Assembly (NCBI GenBank): GCA_034431315.1
Contig: DAOUDK010000065.1
Span: 24,927-88,926 of the forward strand
Direction of reading: 5' to 3'
Length of the DNA stretch: 64,000 bases
Source: JAUWOY01 sp034431315
Lineage (GTDB): Bacteria > Chloroflexota > Anaerolineae > VGOG01
Part shown: positions 22,599 through 30,928 of the stretch, piece after piece
Position numbering within the stretch: the stretch's first letter is position 1
Layout of the letters: each line of letters starts with the position of its first letter
The notes under the pieces: model-generated
Database searches by the model: none
Seen by the model: the letters and a program-made list of their open reading frames with translations, nothing else
What the model was told of the DNA's origin: nothing
Program-made: the position numbers and the translations under genes

Positions 22599-22671
22599 CT
22601 CAGGTTAGGCGCTCTTTGATTGGCTCTCCCTTGGCATAATGGCAGATAAAGTGGCCCAAACGCGCAACCGA

Positions 22672-22758
22672 GAGGTGTTCAGTATGGTGCGGTCAGAGAT
22701 GAGCAAGGAGATGGGGAGAATAGTGAGGAAGAAACTGAAGGGGGAGGGTTTGCTTTGA
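22672..22758 (+). pseudogene. C-terminal relic of the small gene family at 16803/18640
   Basis: 29 codons, EVFSMVRSEMSKEMGRIVRK and on to a TGA at 22756, match the C-terminus of the 18.8-19.1 kb relic. No start and no N-terminal part remain. Confidence 0.7.
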
Positions 22759-22813
22759 ACAGATCAAGAAATGGCCTATCTGCCATTTCACTGCTGACAC
22801 AGGAGAGAACGGG

Positions 22814-23224
22814 ATGATTCTATACTGCCCATGGTGTGGTGCGCCCAATCCTGACACCAATCCATTGTGTGGACAATGTGGCACCAGGCTAGATGATCCT
22901 AATGATCCGAACCGCCATCAGTTCGCCTACCCACATCACTATCCCCTTCGGACAATGCCACTTACCTGTCCATCACCGCAGTGTGGTGTCCAGGTTCAAT
23001 ACCCAAGTCCGCTACAAGACGGTGTGTACAAGGTACTGAACACTCCGCAGGGACAGCAGGCCGCACAGCAAGAAATACAACAGGTTCGACAACGGCAGGG
23101 GGTTTATTGCTGGCACTGCGGGCGTTGGCTGGAAAGAAAAAGTGTATCGGGAAGTAGTTGGTTTTGGTTTGTGGTAGCTGTGATCTTGCTTTTTGCTTTA
23201 GGGAGATGTATGGGCTGGTGGTGA
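22814..23224 (+). CDS. Zinc-ribbon protein with C-terminal membrane anchor
   Basis: 136 residues. An N-terminal zinc ribbon (CPWCGAPN with CGQCG, residues 5-22), cysteines in CPSPQCG and CWHCGRWLE, a Gln-rich helix, and one C-terminal hydrophobic span (WFWFVVAVILLFALG, about 117-131). GGAG lies eight bases before the ATG at 22814. Proteins of this kind (zinc ribbon plus tail anchor) are common small membrane proteins with no assigned role. It is the last plus-strand gene of the accessory region and has no obvious partner. Confidence 0.6.
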   Translation: MILYCPWCGAPNPDTNPLCGQCGTRLDDPNDPNRHQFAYPHHYPLRTMPLTCPSPQCGVQVQYPSPLQDGVYKVLNTPQGQQAAQQEIQQVRQRQGVYCWHCGRWLERKSVSGSSWFWFVVAVILLFALGRCMGWW

Positions 23225-23279
23225 AACAGCTGTACATGGACGCCCAACACGTACTAATACGTCTGAAAGCTATCATCTG

Positions 23280-25322
23280 CTAACCGTTGCAGGCCACCTG
23301 CATAAACCGCAGTTGCCCCCCGCTCTTTAGCCCCAACAAATCAGCAGCCTCGGTAAGCTGCTCCACCGAAACAACCGGCCCGTATTTCGCTTTCCGCGCC
23401 TCAAGCCCCTTCCTCTGCTCCGCATAGACTTCAAACAGCCTGGCCGGGATGTTCTTCTCTTTCCGGTAGGCTTCTTCCTGCAAGTCAATCCTGGCCAGGA
23501 TGTTGTCCACATAGAACGCAAACTGCTTGTCATAGAGCTCCTTCGGATACTCCTTGCCAATCCCGTCGAACAACTCTTGGAGATCCTCATATTTCGGAAT
23601 GAATCCGATGGGAGTCTCAACCGCACCAACGTCTCCGTGCGCCCTCAGCTCAAGCCAGCCGAGCCACACTTTCACGTCGCGTTTCTCGCCCAGCAACTCG
23701 TCCTGAGCTTTGTCGAAGGGCTTGTCCCCTTCCCCACCACGGGCGCCGTGCGTCAGGAAGTAGTTCAACCCGGCCATGATGGGTTTGCTTTTCAGTTGGT
23801 CAGAATTGAAGAACACAAACTGGGCATCCATGTAGTCGGCCAGCGGCCCAGGGATGAACGGCTCGTTGGCCCAGGGCTGGCGGCGGACGCCCTTGGCCCC
23901 CACCTCCGTGGCGGTTGCCGCCGAGAGAACCGAGGCCCCGATGACGACACCGTGATCGGGATCCTTGGCCACCCAGACCGGCGGCATCGTATCGCTGTCC
24001 CGCCCGCTGTAGGTGATCACTTTGATCTCCGCCCCGCGTGGATCTTCGGCCACGGCTTCGTTGTAATTTCCGATGGCGCTGTTTGAAACCGTGCATCGTG
24101 CATTCGGATTAGAAAGCGGAATAGGCTTGCCATCTTCATCCGTCTTGCCTTCCCACCACTCGCCCTGGAAGTTAATGCCTTTTTGGGGGCGTTCCTCTCC
24201 GTTCCCAACCCAGTGCGGCACTCCGTGTGCGTCAATCAGCACGTTGGTCCAGATCACTTCCGCGCCTTCTTCCCTCAGACATTTCATCAAGTACGGATCA
24301 TCTTCGCGCTTCACATCCCTGACGATGCCAAAGATGCCGCACTCAGGATTGATAGCTCGCAACGTCCCGTCTTCAGCAATCCACAACTGGGCCAGGTCAT
24401 CGCCGATAAAATCCGTGCCCACCATGGCCGTGGTGGTTTTCCCGCATCCAGAAGGCGCCGCCCCGGCAAAGTATGTCCTTCTCCCGCCAGGGCCTGTTAC
24501 GCCGGTGATAAACATGTGCTCCGATAGTTCTTGTTCTCTACGGTAGTAGGTTGCCAGGTCAACCGCAAAGCGGTGATTCCCTTTTTTCAGCAGCAGCGTA
24601 TTGCCGGCATACGTGCAGAACATCGAGAACGTCGTCAGCCAACTTCGGTCCATGAACACCCTGGCTTTCGGCAGATCCTGCGGTCTGTTTGGCCCTTCAC
24701 TATGAACATTGGTCAGGAACAGCCCCACTCGTTGCACCTCTTCGTCAAACTGGTCATAGACGTGTCTGTACAGGATGTTGGCCGAGTGCATGACGTAGGT
24801 TGAGGTCGTGATCTCCAGAGCCGGAATCGCAGCCGGAGCGCCGATGGGGCCTCTGCTGAAGAAACCCACCAGCAGAGTTTTCCCTCTCGCGATTCCGGTC
24901 ATGTGGGTTTTGACATAGTCGTACGCTTCATCCCTGAGAATCTTCTTGGCCAGCACACTGACTTCTTCGCCTTCGTTCACGATGTAGAACGTTCTATCAA
25001 TGATCCGCGCCTGTTCCTGGGCCAGGTCGAAGTGGATGGTGTGGTCTTTCATGGCCAGCGGCGCTTCCTCGCCTTTTTCCAGGCACATCTCCCTGACTCT
25101 TTGAACGTCCGCCTCCGATCCGGTATTCACGAAGACCGCGTCAGGGTCAGTCATGGCAATCGCGTTGGCGATTTTCAGCAGCGCTTCTTCATTGGCAATC
25201 TTGTTCAGCTTTGCTAGACTCTCCTGGTCACACTTGACCTCGAGCAGCGCCTTTGCTTCATCCAGGCTTCCAATCCCGCCCACTTCGGCAAGGATGTCAA
25301 CGCCTTTTTTCAGTTCTAGCAT
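23280..25322 (-). CDS. pckG: GTP-type phosphoenolpyruvate carboxykinase
   Basis: Converts oxaloacetate and GTP to PEP, CO2 and GDP (or the reverse), linking the fumarate/malate pool to gluconeogenesis. It is 680 residues, longer than the usual 590-620. The P-loop is APSGCGKTTTAM (about residues 286-297); FIGDDLAQLW and NPECGIFGIV follow. A GEGDKPFDKAQDE segment near residue 540 replaces a short loop before LLGEKRDVKVWLGWLE and is encoded by a dispersed spacer repeat (23698-23720). The ATG at 25322 is preceded by AAGGAG. Single gene on its strand; the next gene upstream is the broken acyl-CoA dehydrogenase. Confidence 0.93.
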   Translation of the reverse strand: MLELKKGVDILAEVGGIGSLDEAKALLEVKCDQESLAKLNKIANEEALLKIANAIAMTDPDAVFVNTGSEADVQRVREMCLEKGEEAPLAMKDHTIHFDLAQEQARIIDRTFYIVNEGEEVSVLAKKILRDEAYDYVKTHMTGIARGKTLLVGFFSRGPIGAPAAIPALEITTSTYVMHSANILYRHVYDQFDEEVQRVGLFLTNVHSEGPNRPQDLPKARVFMDRSWLTTFSMFCTYAGNTLLLKKGNHRFAVDLATYYRREQELSEHMFITGVTGPGGRRTYFAGAAPSGCGKTTTAMVGTDFIGDDLAQLWIAEDGTLRAINPECGIFGIVRDVKREDDPYLMKCLREEGAEVIWTNVLIDAHGVPHWVGNGEERPQKGINFQGEWWEGKTDEDGKPIPLSNPNARCTVSNSAIGNYNEAVAEDPRGAEIKVITYSGRDSDTMPPVWVAKDPDHGVVIGASVLSAATATEVGAKGVRRQPWANEPFIPGPLADYMDAQFVFFNSDQLKSKPIMAGLNYFLTHGARGGEGDKPFDKAQDELLGEKRDVKVWLGWLELRAHGDVGAVETPIGFIPKYEDLQELFDGIGKEYPKELYDKQFAFYVDNILARIDLQEEAYRKEKNIPARLFEVYAEQRKGLEARKAKYGPVVSVEQLTEAADLLGLKSGGQLRFMQVACNG

Positions 25323-25356
25323 GCTTTTTCTCCTTCATCTTTGAAGTTTGAAGCGG

Positions 25357-26589
25357 CTAACACTCCTTCTCTTCTATCGCGTCCGCTGCCACGGCATCCG
25401 CCTCCACGTCCCGCACGCCGGGCCGGGGGCGCAGCACCTCCTGATAGTACTCGTGCTGGATGATCAGATTCATGATCTCGTTGGTGCCGGTCCAGATCAG
25501 GCTCAGGCGCAGATCGCGCAGCAGGCGCTCAATGGGGTAGACGTTGGTATAGCCGATGCCGCCCATGATCTGCATGGCGTAGTTGACGATCTCTCAGGCG
25601 GCGTCGGTGGCGAACTTCTTGGCCTCGGAGACCATGCGCCGCGCATGGCCCGCCTCCGCGCCGCTGTCCACCGTGTGGGCGGTGGCGTAGACCAGCGAGC
25701 TGGCCGCGTCGAGCAATGTGATGCTGTCGGCCACTTTGAAGCTCACTCCCTCAAAGCGCCGGATCACTTTTCCGAAGGCCTGGCGGCGGTCGGAGTAGCG
25801 GGCGGCGATCTCCAGAGCCGCTCGCGCCATGCCCAGGGCCCCCGCCGCGCTGGTCAGCCGCTCAGGGATCATCATCTGGTAGAAGACAGCAGCCGCGCCG
25901 TTCTCCTCACCGATGAGGTTCTCACGTGGCACCCGAACGTCACGGAAATAAAGTCGCCCCGTGCCGCCGCCTCGCGTCCCCATCAGCCCGTAGACGTGCT
26001 GCACCTCCAGCCCCTCGCCCCGCTCGACGACGAAGGCGCTCAGAGCCTGACGGGATGGAGCTTCGGGATCGGTGCGGGCGTAGACCAGGAAGAAATCCGC
26101 CTTCTCCGCGCCGACGATGAAGCGCTTTTGCCCGCTGAGGACGTAGGCGTCGCCGTCGCGGCTGGCCGTGGTGGTGGTGCCAAAGAAATCGGAGCCGCCC
26201 CGGGGCTCGGTCAGCGCCTCGGCGGCGATGAGCTTCCCCGCCAGCAAAGGACGCAGCCAGCGCTCCTTCTGCTCCGGCGTGCCGAACAAGTGGAGGGCCT
26301 CGCCGACGATACTGGGCATCACGTAGGCACAGGACAGCGCGGTGCCCAGCACACCCACCTCCTCGATGGCCACGATCTCATCGGTCCAGCTCAGCCCGCC
26401 CCCGCCGTATTCGCGCGGGAAACGCAGGCCCAGCAGACCGCGTCGCGCCGCTTCCTCGACGAACTCGCGCGGGTACTGCACCCGGTCGGCGTCCATGTCC
26501 AACAACAACTGGCGAGGAACCCCTTTGACAAAGGCCCTCACTTTGTCGCGGAGCCTCTTTTGTTGTTCTGTCAACAGGCTCTCAATCAT
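25357..26589 (-). pseudogene. Acyl-CoA dehydrogenase interrupted by one in-frame TGA
   Basis: From 26589 the frame encodes a typical acyl-CoA dehydrogenase ([27 protein letters not shown] [24 protein letters not shown]). TGA (25594-25596) then replaces the Trp codon expected in the family. The same frame continues [20 protein letters not shown] through the catalytic region and ends at 25357. One transition (TGG to TGA) separates it from a 410-residue intact enzyme. No frameshift. Translation would stop after 331 residues and lose the C-terminal helix bundle, so it is scored as broken unless the base is a sequencing error. Confidence 0.8.
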
Positions 26590-26598
26590 TATTTGCTT

Positions 26599-27360
26599 TC
26601 ACTCCTTTTCCGCCAGCAGTGCAAAATCGCGCAGGGGCAGCATCTCAAACTGTTCTGGAGCAGCCACGTATTCCTTCAACCAACCGGGCAGTCGCCGCAG
26701 GTCCTGGATGTGCGCCCCCGGCCACCCTTCGTAGAGACCCAGCGGATCGAGGTGCAGACCAGGAATCCCCACCCGGTTGGCTCCCCAGATGTCTATGTAG
26801 AACATGTCCCCTACGAACACGGCTTCCTCGGGCTGGAGGCCCAGGTCGTTCAAAGCCAGCTCGTAGATGCCGGGCTCAGGCTTCTCAACTCCCACCACCT
26901 CAGAATCGTAGACCCTCTCGAAATAGCACTGCATCCCCAGATTGTGCAACTCCTCCTCCACCCTGCCGTCGGCGTTGGAGACGATGGACATGCGATACCC
27001 TTCGTCTTTCAACTGGTCGAGGGTTTCCACGATCCACGGGAACGTGAATTCCCAGAGGTTTCTCTGCTCGTGCCTGGCTTCGGCCACTTGTGCTGCCTGC
27101 TCCGCACTCTCCTCCGACAGGCCCACCAACCGCAGAAGGATCTGGGAATAGGGTTCCGAAAGCCCCGACAGAAACCGTCGCTGGGTACTGACGTACGTGT
27201 CGAACCAGTGGACGAGGCGGAAGTGCTCTTCGTAAAACCGCGTCGCCTCAACCTGGAAACCGTGCCGATCCGCCAGCCGTGACAGATAGTCCTGATCTAC
27301 AAACAGAAATGTACCACCGGCATCGAGTAATAGATATGGTTTTGCGGACATTCTGGTCAT
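26599..27360 (-). CDS. HAD-superfamily hydrolase
   Basis: 253-residue phosphatase-like protein. Motif I is LLDAGGTFLFVD (the DxGGT variant with the nucleophile Asp near residue 11), motif II IVSNAD, motif III VGVEKPEPGIY and motif IV FVGDMFYIDIWGA. The cap region is helical (EESAEQAAQVAEARHEQ). The ATG at 27360 overlaps the stop of the upstream small gene (ATGA), which favours it over the later ATG at 27351. Substrate unknown; its position beside glcDF makes a phosphoglycolate phosphatase role conceivable, but the motifs alone do not show it. Confidence 0.8.
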   Translation of the reverse strand: MTRMSAKPYLLLDAGGTFLFVDQDYLSRLADRHGFQVEATRFYEEHFRLVHWFDTYVSTQRRFLSGLSEPYSQILLRLVGLSEESAEQAAQVAEARHEQRNLWEFTFPWIVETLDQLKDEGYRMSIVSNADGRVEEELHNLGMQCYFERVYDSEVVGVEKPEPGIYELALNDLGLQPEEAVFVGDMFYIDIWGANRVGIPGLHLDPLGLYEGWPGAHIQDLRRLPGWLKEYVAAPEQFEMLPLRDFALLAEKE

Positions 27361-27572
27361 CCTGGACCTACCTTCTTCGACTCCTTGCGGTCTTTGTTTG
27401 ATGGTGCGTTCGTGCCTGCCTGCTCTTCCGCTTTTTGCTCGTAGTACCGTCGGCATAGAGCAATAACCTGCGCGAACAGCTCAGGTTCGTCAGAGATACA
27501 GTGCTCCTCGCCGTTCAAATAGAAGTATATCTTCCCATCATCCCAGCCCACAAGCTGAATCTTCTCGTTCAT
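27357..27572 (-). CDS. Small hypothetical protein coupled to the HAD gene
   Basis: 71 residues, MNEKIQLVGWDDGKIYFYLN at the start and a Lys-rich tail (NKDRKESKKVGPG). GAGG six bases before the ATG at 27572 supports it over the longer frame to 27629. The stop overlaps the HAD start. No recognised domain; the compact beta-like N-terminus could be a small binding module. Confidence 0.5.
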   Translation of the reverse strand: MNEKIQLVGWDDGKIYFYLNGEEHCISDEPELFAQVIALCRRYYEQKAEEQAGTNAPSNKDRKESKKVGPG

Positions 27573-27673
27573 GGTCAGCCTCTGCTCTCCTTTCCAGCGC
27601 CAAGATGGACCGTTTTGGGATTTGGTCATTTGTCATTGGTCATCCCCCAGATCGTCAGTCCAAAACGATCTAC

Positions 27674-29059
27674 TCAGAGCTCAGGCAACACCTTGCCCGG
27701 ATTCAGGATGTTCTGCGGGTCCAGTGCCTGCTTGATGCCACGCATCAAGTCCACGACCACTGGGCCCAGCGCCATCTCCAGGTAGGGGAGCTTCAGTGTG
27801 CCCACTCCGTGCTCCCCAGAGAGGGTGCCACCAAGTTCCACCGCCATAGTGAAGATGTCACCCACAGCCTGCTCCACCCGACCCCATTCCTCCTCGTCCC
27901 GCTTGTCGAACAGGATGTTGGGGTGCAGGTTGCCATCCCCAGCGTGGCCGAAGACCACGATGGGGAGGTTGTATTTCAGGCCGATCTCTTTGATGCGCCG
28001 CACCGCCTGCGGGACCTGCGAGCGGGGCACGGAGATGTCCTCGCCCAGCTTGTTGGGAGCCCGCTGGGCCAGCGATGGCCCCACCGAACGCCGGCCGCGC
28101 CACAGATCCTCCCGCTCAGCATCGGTCTCGGCCACTTTCACCCCTGAGGCCCCGTGCCGACGGGCGATCTTGGCCATGGCCTCGATTTCCTTGACCACCA
28201 CGTCCTCGTCCTCACCATCGGACTCCAGGATCAGGACAGCCGCCGCGCCCACCGGCAGCCCCAGGTGCATGTATTCTTCGATGGTGCTGATGGTGGTGTC
28301 GTCCATGATCTCGAGGGTACAGGGCACGATGCCAGCCATCAGGATAGCGTTGACCGTGCGGCTGGCGTCATCCAACACGGGGTAGATAGCCAGGGCTGTA
28401 CAGACGGCCTCCGGCTTGCTCATCAGCTTGACCAGCACCTCGGTGATCACCCCCAGTGTCCCCTCGGAGCCGACAAAAAGCTGAGTCAGGTTGTAGCCGG
28501 TCACGTTTTTGATAGCCTTGCCGCCAGTCTGCAAAACGCGCCCATCGGCCAGCACAACCTTAAGCCCCAACACGTAGTCGCCAGTGACGCCGTACTTCAG
28601 ACAGCGAGGGCCGCCAGCATTGCAGGCCACGTTCCCGGCCAGAGTGGACTGTTTGATGCTGGATGGATCAGGCGGGTAGTACAGGCCCCGCTCTTCTACA
28701 ACCGCTTGAAGATCGGCGGTGACCACTCCAGCCTCGGCTGTGGCCGTCATGTTCTCTTCGTCAATCTCCAGGATGCGGTTCATGCGGGTCAGGCTGAGGA
28801 CGATCCCGCCTGAAAAAGGGACCGAGGCCGCAGCCAGCCCGCTTCCCATCCCCCGTGGCACGACCGCAATCTCCTCCTGATAGGCCAGTCGCATCACCTG
28901 GCTCACCTCTTCGGTGGTGGCCGGACTGACCACCACATCGGGGCGTCCCTCGGCAAAAGTGCTGTCGTAGGAGTAGCAGATCAGGTCCTCGGGCGAGGTT
29001 AGGACGTGCCGCTTGCCGACGATGTTCTCTAGTTTTTTGACGATGTGTTTGTCTATCAC
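27674..29059 (-). CDS. glcD: Glycolate/lactate oxidase FAD subunit GlcD
   Basis: FAD-linked 2-hydroxyacid dehydrogenase, 461 residues, oxidising glycolate or D-lactate and passing electrons to the GlcF-like iron-sulfur protein. A GTG start at 29059 has AGGAGG six bases upstream. The FAD-binding PCMH domain contains VVPRGMGSGLAAASVPFSGG and GNVACNAGGPRCLKYGVTGDY. The C-terminal oxidase domain contains VFGHAGDGNLHPN and LSGEHGVGTLKLPYL. It directly follows glcF (11 bp between glcF stop and this start). No membrane segments. Confidence 0.9.
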   Translation of the reverse strand: MIDKHIVKKLENIVGKRHVLTSPEDLICYSYDSTFAEGRPDVVVSPATTEEVSQVMRLAYQEEIAVVPRGMGSGLAAASVPFSGGIVLSLTRMNRILEIDEENMTATAEAGVVTADLQAVVEERGLYYPPDPSSIKQSTLAGNVACNAGGPRCLKYGVTGDYVLGLKVVLADGRVLQTGGKAIKNVTGYNLTQLFVGSEGTLGVITEVLVKLMSKPEAVCTALAIYPVLDDASRTVNAILMAGIVPCTLEIMDDTTISTIEEYMHLGLPVGAAAVLILESDGEDEDVVVKEIEAMAKIARRHGASGVKVAETDAEREDLWRGRRSVGPSLAQRAPNKLGEDISVPRSQVPQAVRRIKEIGLKYNLPIVVFGHAGDGNLHPNILFDKRDEEEWGRVEQAVGDIFTMAVELGGTLSGEHGVGTLKLPYLEMALGPVVVDLMRGIKQALDPQNILNPGKVLPEL

Positions 29060-29070
29060 AAAACGCCTCC

Positions 29071-30375
29071 TCATCCCTCTGATTTCCGATACGCCTCGTC
29101 CAACAACTGAACCGGATGCAGCACCCGCACCGGCAGGTCGTGCTTCTTCGCCCCCAGGCCCAGGTGAAGCTGACAGCCGGGGCAACTGGTGACAATGATC
29201 TCCGCCCCAGTGTCGGCGGCGTTGGCGATCTTGCCGGCCAGGATGCCGACCGCGGTTTCGTGGTGGGTCACGATCTGTGTGCCGGCTGAGCCACAACACG
29301 AGTCAGCGCCTTTCATCTCCACCAGTTCGGCCCCGGAAAGCTGGATCAGCTCCCGTGGCTGCGAGCGCACCTGCTGCGCCCGCGCCAGGTGGCAAGGGTC
29401 ATGGTAAGTTACCCGCGCCCGCACCTGGCCCTTCGGCTCCTGTATGCCGATTTCAACCAGAAACTCGTTGATGTCCCGCACCTTGGCGGCAAAGGCTTCA
29501 GCTCGCTCGTGCCACTCCGCATCGCTGCTGAGGAAGTGAGGATACTCTTTCAATGCCGAACCGCACGTGGCGCAATCGGTGACGATAGCGTCCACATCCA
29601 GCCGCTCGAAAAGGGCAATGTTGTGCCTGGCCAGATCGCGTACCACGTTGCGGAAGCCATAGCCATTGGCCGGCATCCCGCAGCACTTGACCTCCTTGGG
29701 CGTGATCACCTCGCAGCCATTGCGAGCCAGAACCCGCACCGTGGCCGCGCTGCCCTCGGCGAAGATTGTGTTCTGGAAGCAACCCAGAAAGAAGCCGACG
29801 CGATACTTCCGTTCGCTGTTGGCCGCCGTCACTTCGGGCAGCCGGTGACGCAGAGGGCGGACCGGCAAAGGTGGCAATAGTCTCTCCATGTCCCGGAGTT
29901 GCTGCGGTAATAGCCGGGTGATGCCCAGGGTGTGAGCTATCGCTTGCAGGCCTATCTTCTGGTAGAGAACCATCGGCAGCATGGACCACTCGATGCGTTC
30001 CATGTGCGGGAAGTAGTTATGGAAGAGGAGCCGCTTGACCCAGGGTTGAGGTTTGGCCTGGCGCAACAAGTCACGGGTCTCCAGGCACAGGTGGGCTGGC
30101 TTAATGCCCACTGGGCAGATGTCGTCGCAAGCCAGGCAGCCCAGGCAGCGGTGTACGTGGTCGTCGAAGTTGGCGCTCAGCTCCAGCTCGCCCTCCAGGG
30201 CCTTGCGGACCAGGGCCACCCGTCCCCGGGGCGATTCGGTTTCTCGCAGCGAGTGCTTGTAGGTGGGACACACTGAGAGGCACAGCCCACAGCGGATGCA
30301 GAAGAGGTACTTTTCCTCGCTCGGAACCTCAATGCCGAGGCGCTGCAGGTCAGGGTTCGATTCGCCAATAGTCAT
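29071..30375 (-). CDS. glcF: Glycolate oxidase iron-sulfur subunit GlcF
   Basis: 434 residues. Two N-terminal 4Fe-4S motifs (CIRCGLCLSVCPTY near residue 24 and CLGCLACDDICPVG near 79) are followed by two CCG domains (KCCGMPANGYG with DCATCGSALK, and SCCGSAGTQ with SCPGCQLHL), the usual GlcF layout. The ATG at 30375 (MTIGESNPDL) is chosen; the frame upstream translates spacer. It transfers electrons from GlcD to a quinone or another acceptor. The CCG domains are of the same kind as in HdrB, so it could also interact with the Hdr pool. Confidence 0.9.
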   Translation of the reverse strand: MTIGESNPDLQRLGIEVPSEEKYLFCIRCGLCLSVCPTYKHSLRETESPRGRVALVRKALEGELELSANFDDHVHRCLGCLACDDICPVGIKPAHLCLETRDLLRQAKPQPWVKRLLFHNYFPHMERIEWSMLPMVLYQKIGLQAIAHTLGITRLLPQQLRDMERLLPPLPVRPLRHRLPEVTAANSERKYRVGFFLGCFQNTIFAEGSAATVRVLARNGCEVITPKEVKCCGMPANGYGFRNVVRDLARHNIALFERLDVDAIVTDCATCGSALKEYPHFLSSDAEWHERAEAFAAKVRDINEFLVEIGIQEPKGQVRARVTYHDPCHLARAQQVRSQPRELIQLSGAELVEMKGADSCCGSAGTQIVTHHETAVGILAGKIANAADTGAEIIVTSCPGCQLHLGLGAKKHDLPVRVLHPVQLLDEAYRKSEG

Positions 30376-30436
30376 GTAATCCTCCGGTGCAGGATGCAGG
30401 ATGCAAGGTGCATGAAAGCGAATGGCAGACATGCCG

Positions 30437-30664
30437 TCATGCAGGTGTGCCCACAAGGGAAAACGTGGTGATAGGTAGCATCTCTGCTTCCAGTCGCGAG
30501 AGGTTCACAATGCGGCTGGCGCGGTCAATGTCAATACCCACCAGGTGTCCTTCAGCGTCAAAATCCAACACCACCCCCGGTGCGACCTCTCGCGAATCTA
30601 CACTCGTTTTTTCCGACAAATCAATGTAGAGCGAATCGGTTTCGGGATAGTAGTGAAACTTCAA
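30437..30664 (-). CDS. DUF2283 protein
   Basis: 75 residues, MKFHYYPETDSLYIDLSE, then GVVLDFDAEGHLVGIDIDRAS, the canonical DUF2283 (YuzE-like) fold often found as the second gene of a toxin-antitoxin-like pair. A TTG start at 30664 overlaps the stop of the upstream gene (TTGA). Paired with the helical protein encoded just before it. Confidence 0.75.
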   Translation of the reverse strand: MKFHYYPETDSLYIDLSEKTSVDSREVAPGVVLDFDAEGHLVGIDIDRASRIVNLSRLEAEMLPITTFSLVGTPA

Positions 30665-30891
30665 GTTGGCCTCCAGCCACGATTGGCAGCATCAACAGCG
30701 CGTGGGGCACAATCCCAATATTCACCACCACGGCCCAATACTTCTGAAACCGCTTGCTGGCTGGCAGCGGCGAATTCGCTGGCCTCCTGAGCGTAGAAGC
30801 GATACCCCTCCGCCGCCACCTCTTCCTGCTTCCTGTGTGCTACGAGTGCTTCAGCAATCACCTTGCTGCGGCTGATCTTCAACTCTGGCAT
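30661..30891 (-). CDS. Putative antitoxin-like helical protein, altered C-terminus
   Basis: 76 residues, MPELKISRSKVIAEALVAHR then YRFYAQEASEFAAASQQAVS. The SRSKVIAEAL helix resembles ribbon-helix-helix or MazE-like antitoxins. The C-terminus from about residue 53 (YWDCAPRAVDAANR) is read from a 29-bp block (30685-30713) copied from the 3' end of the neighbouring larA gene, so the natural end has been replaced. Coupled to the DUF2283 gene. Confidence 0.5.
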   Translation of the reverse strand: MPELKISRSKVIAEALVAHRKQEEVAAEGYRFYAQEASEFAAASQQAVSEVLGRGGEYWDCAPRAVDAANRGWRPT

Positions 30892-30928
30892 AGCTGCTCT
30901 ATACTCGTGACTCGTTGCTCGTTACTCA

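Noticed and set aside
25594..25596. TGA read as Trp or selenocysteine in the acyl-CoA dehydrogenase
   Set aside because: Other genes in the window use TGG for Trp and TGA as a normal stop, and no selenocysteine insertion stem was apparent. A point mutation or read error is simpler.
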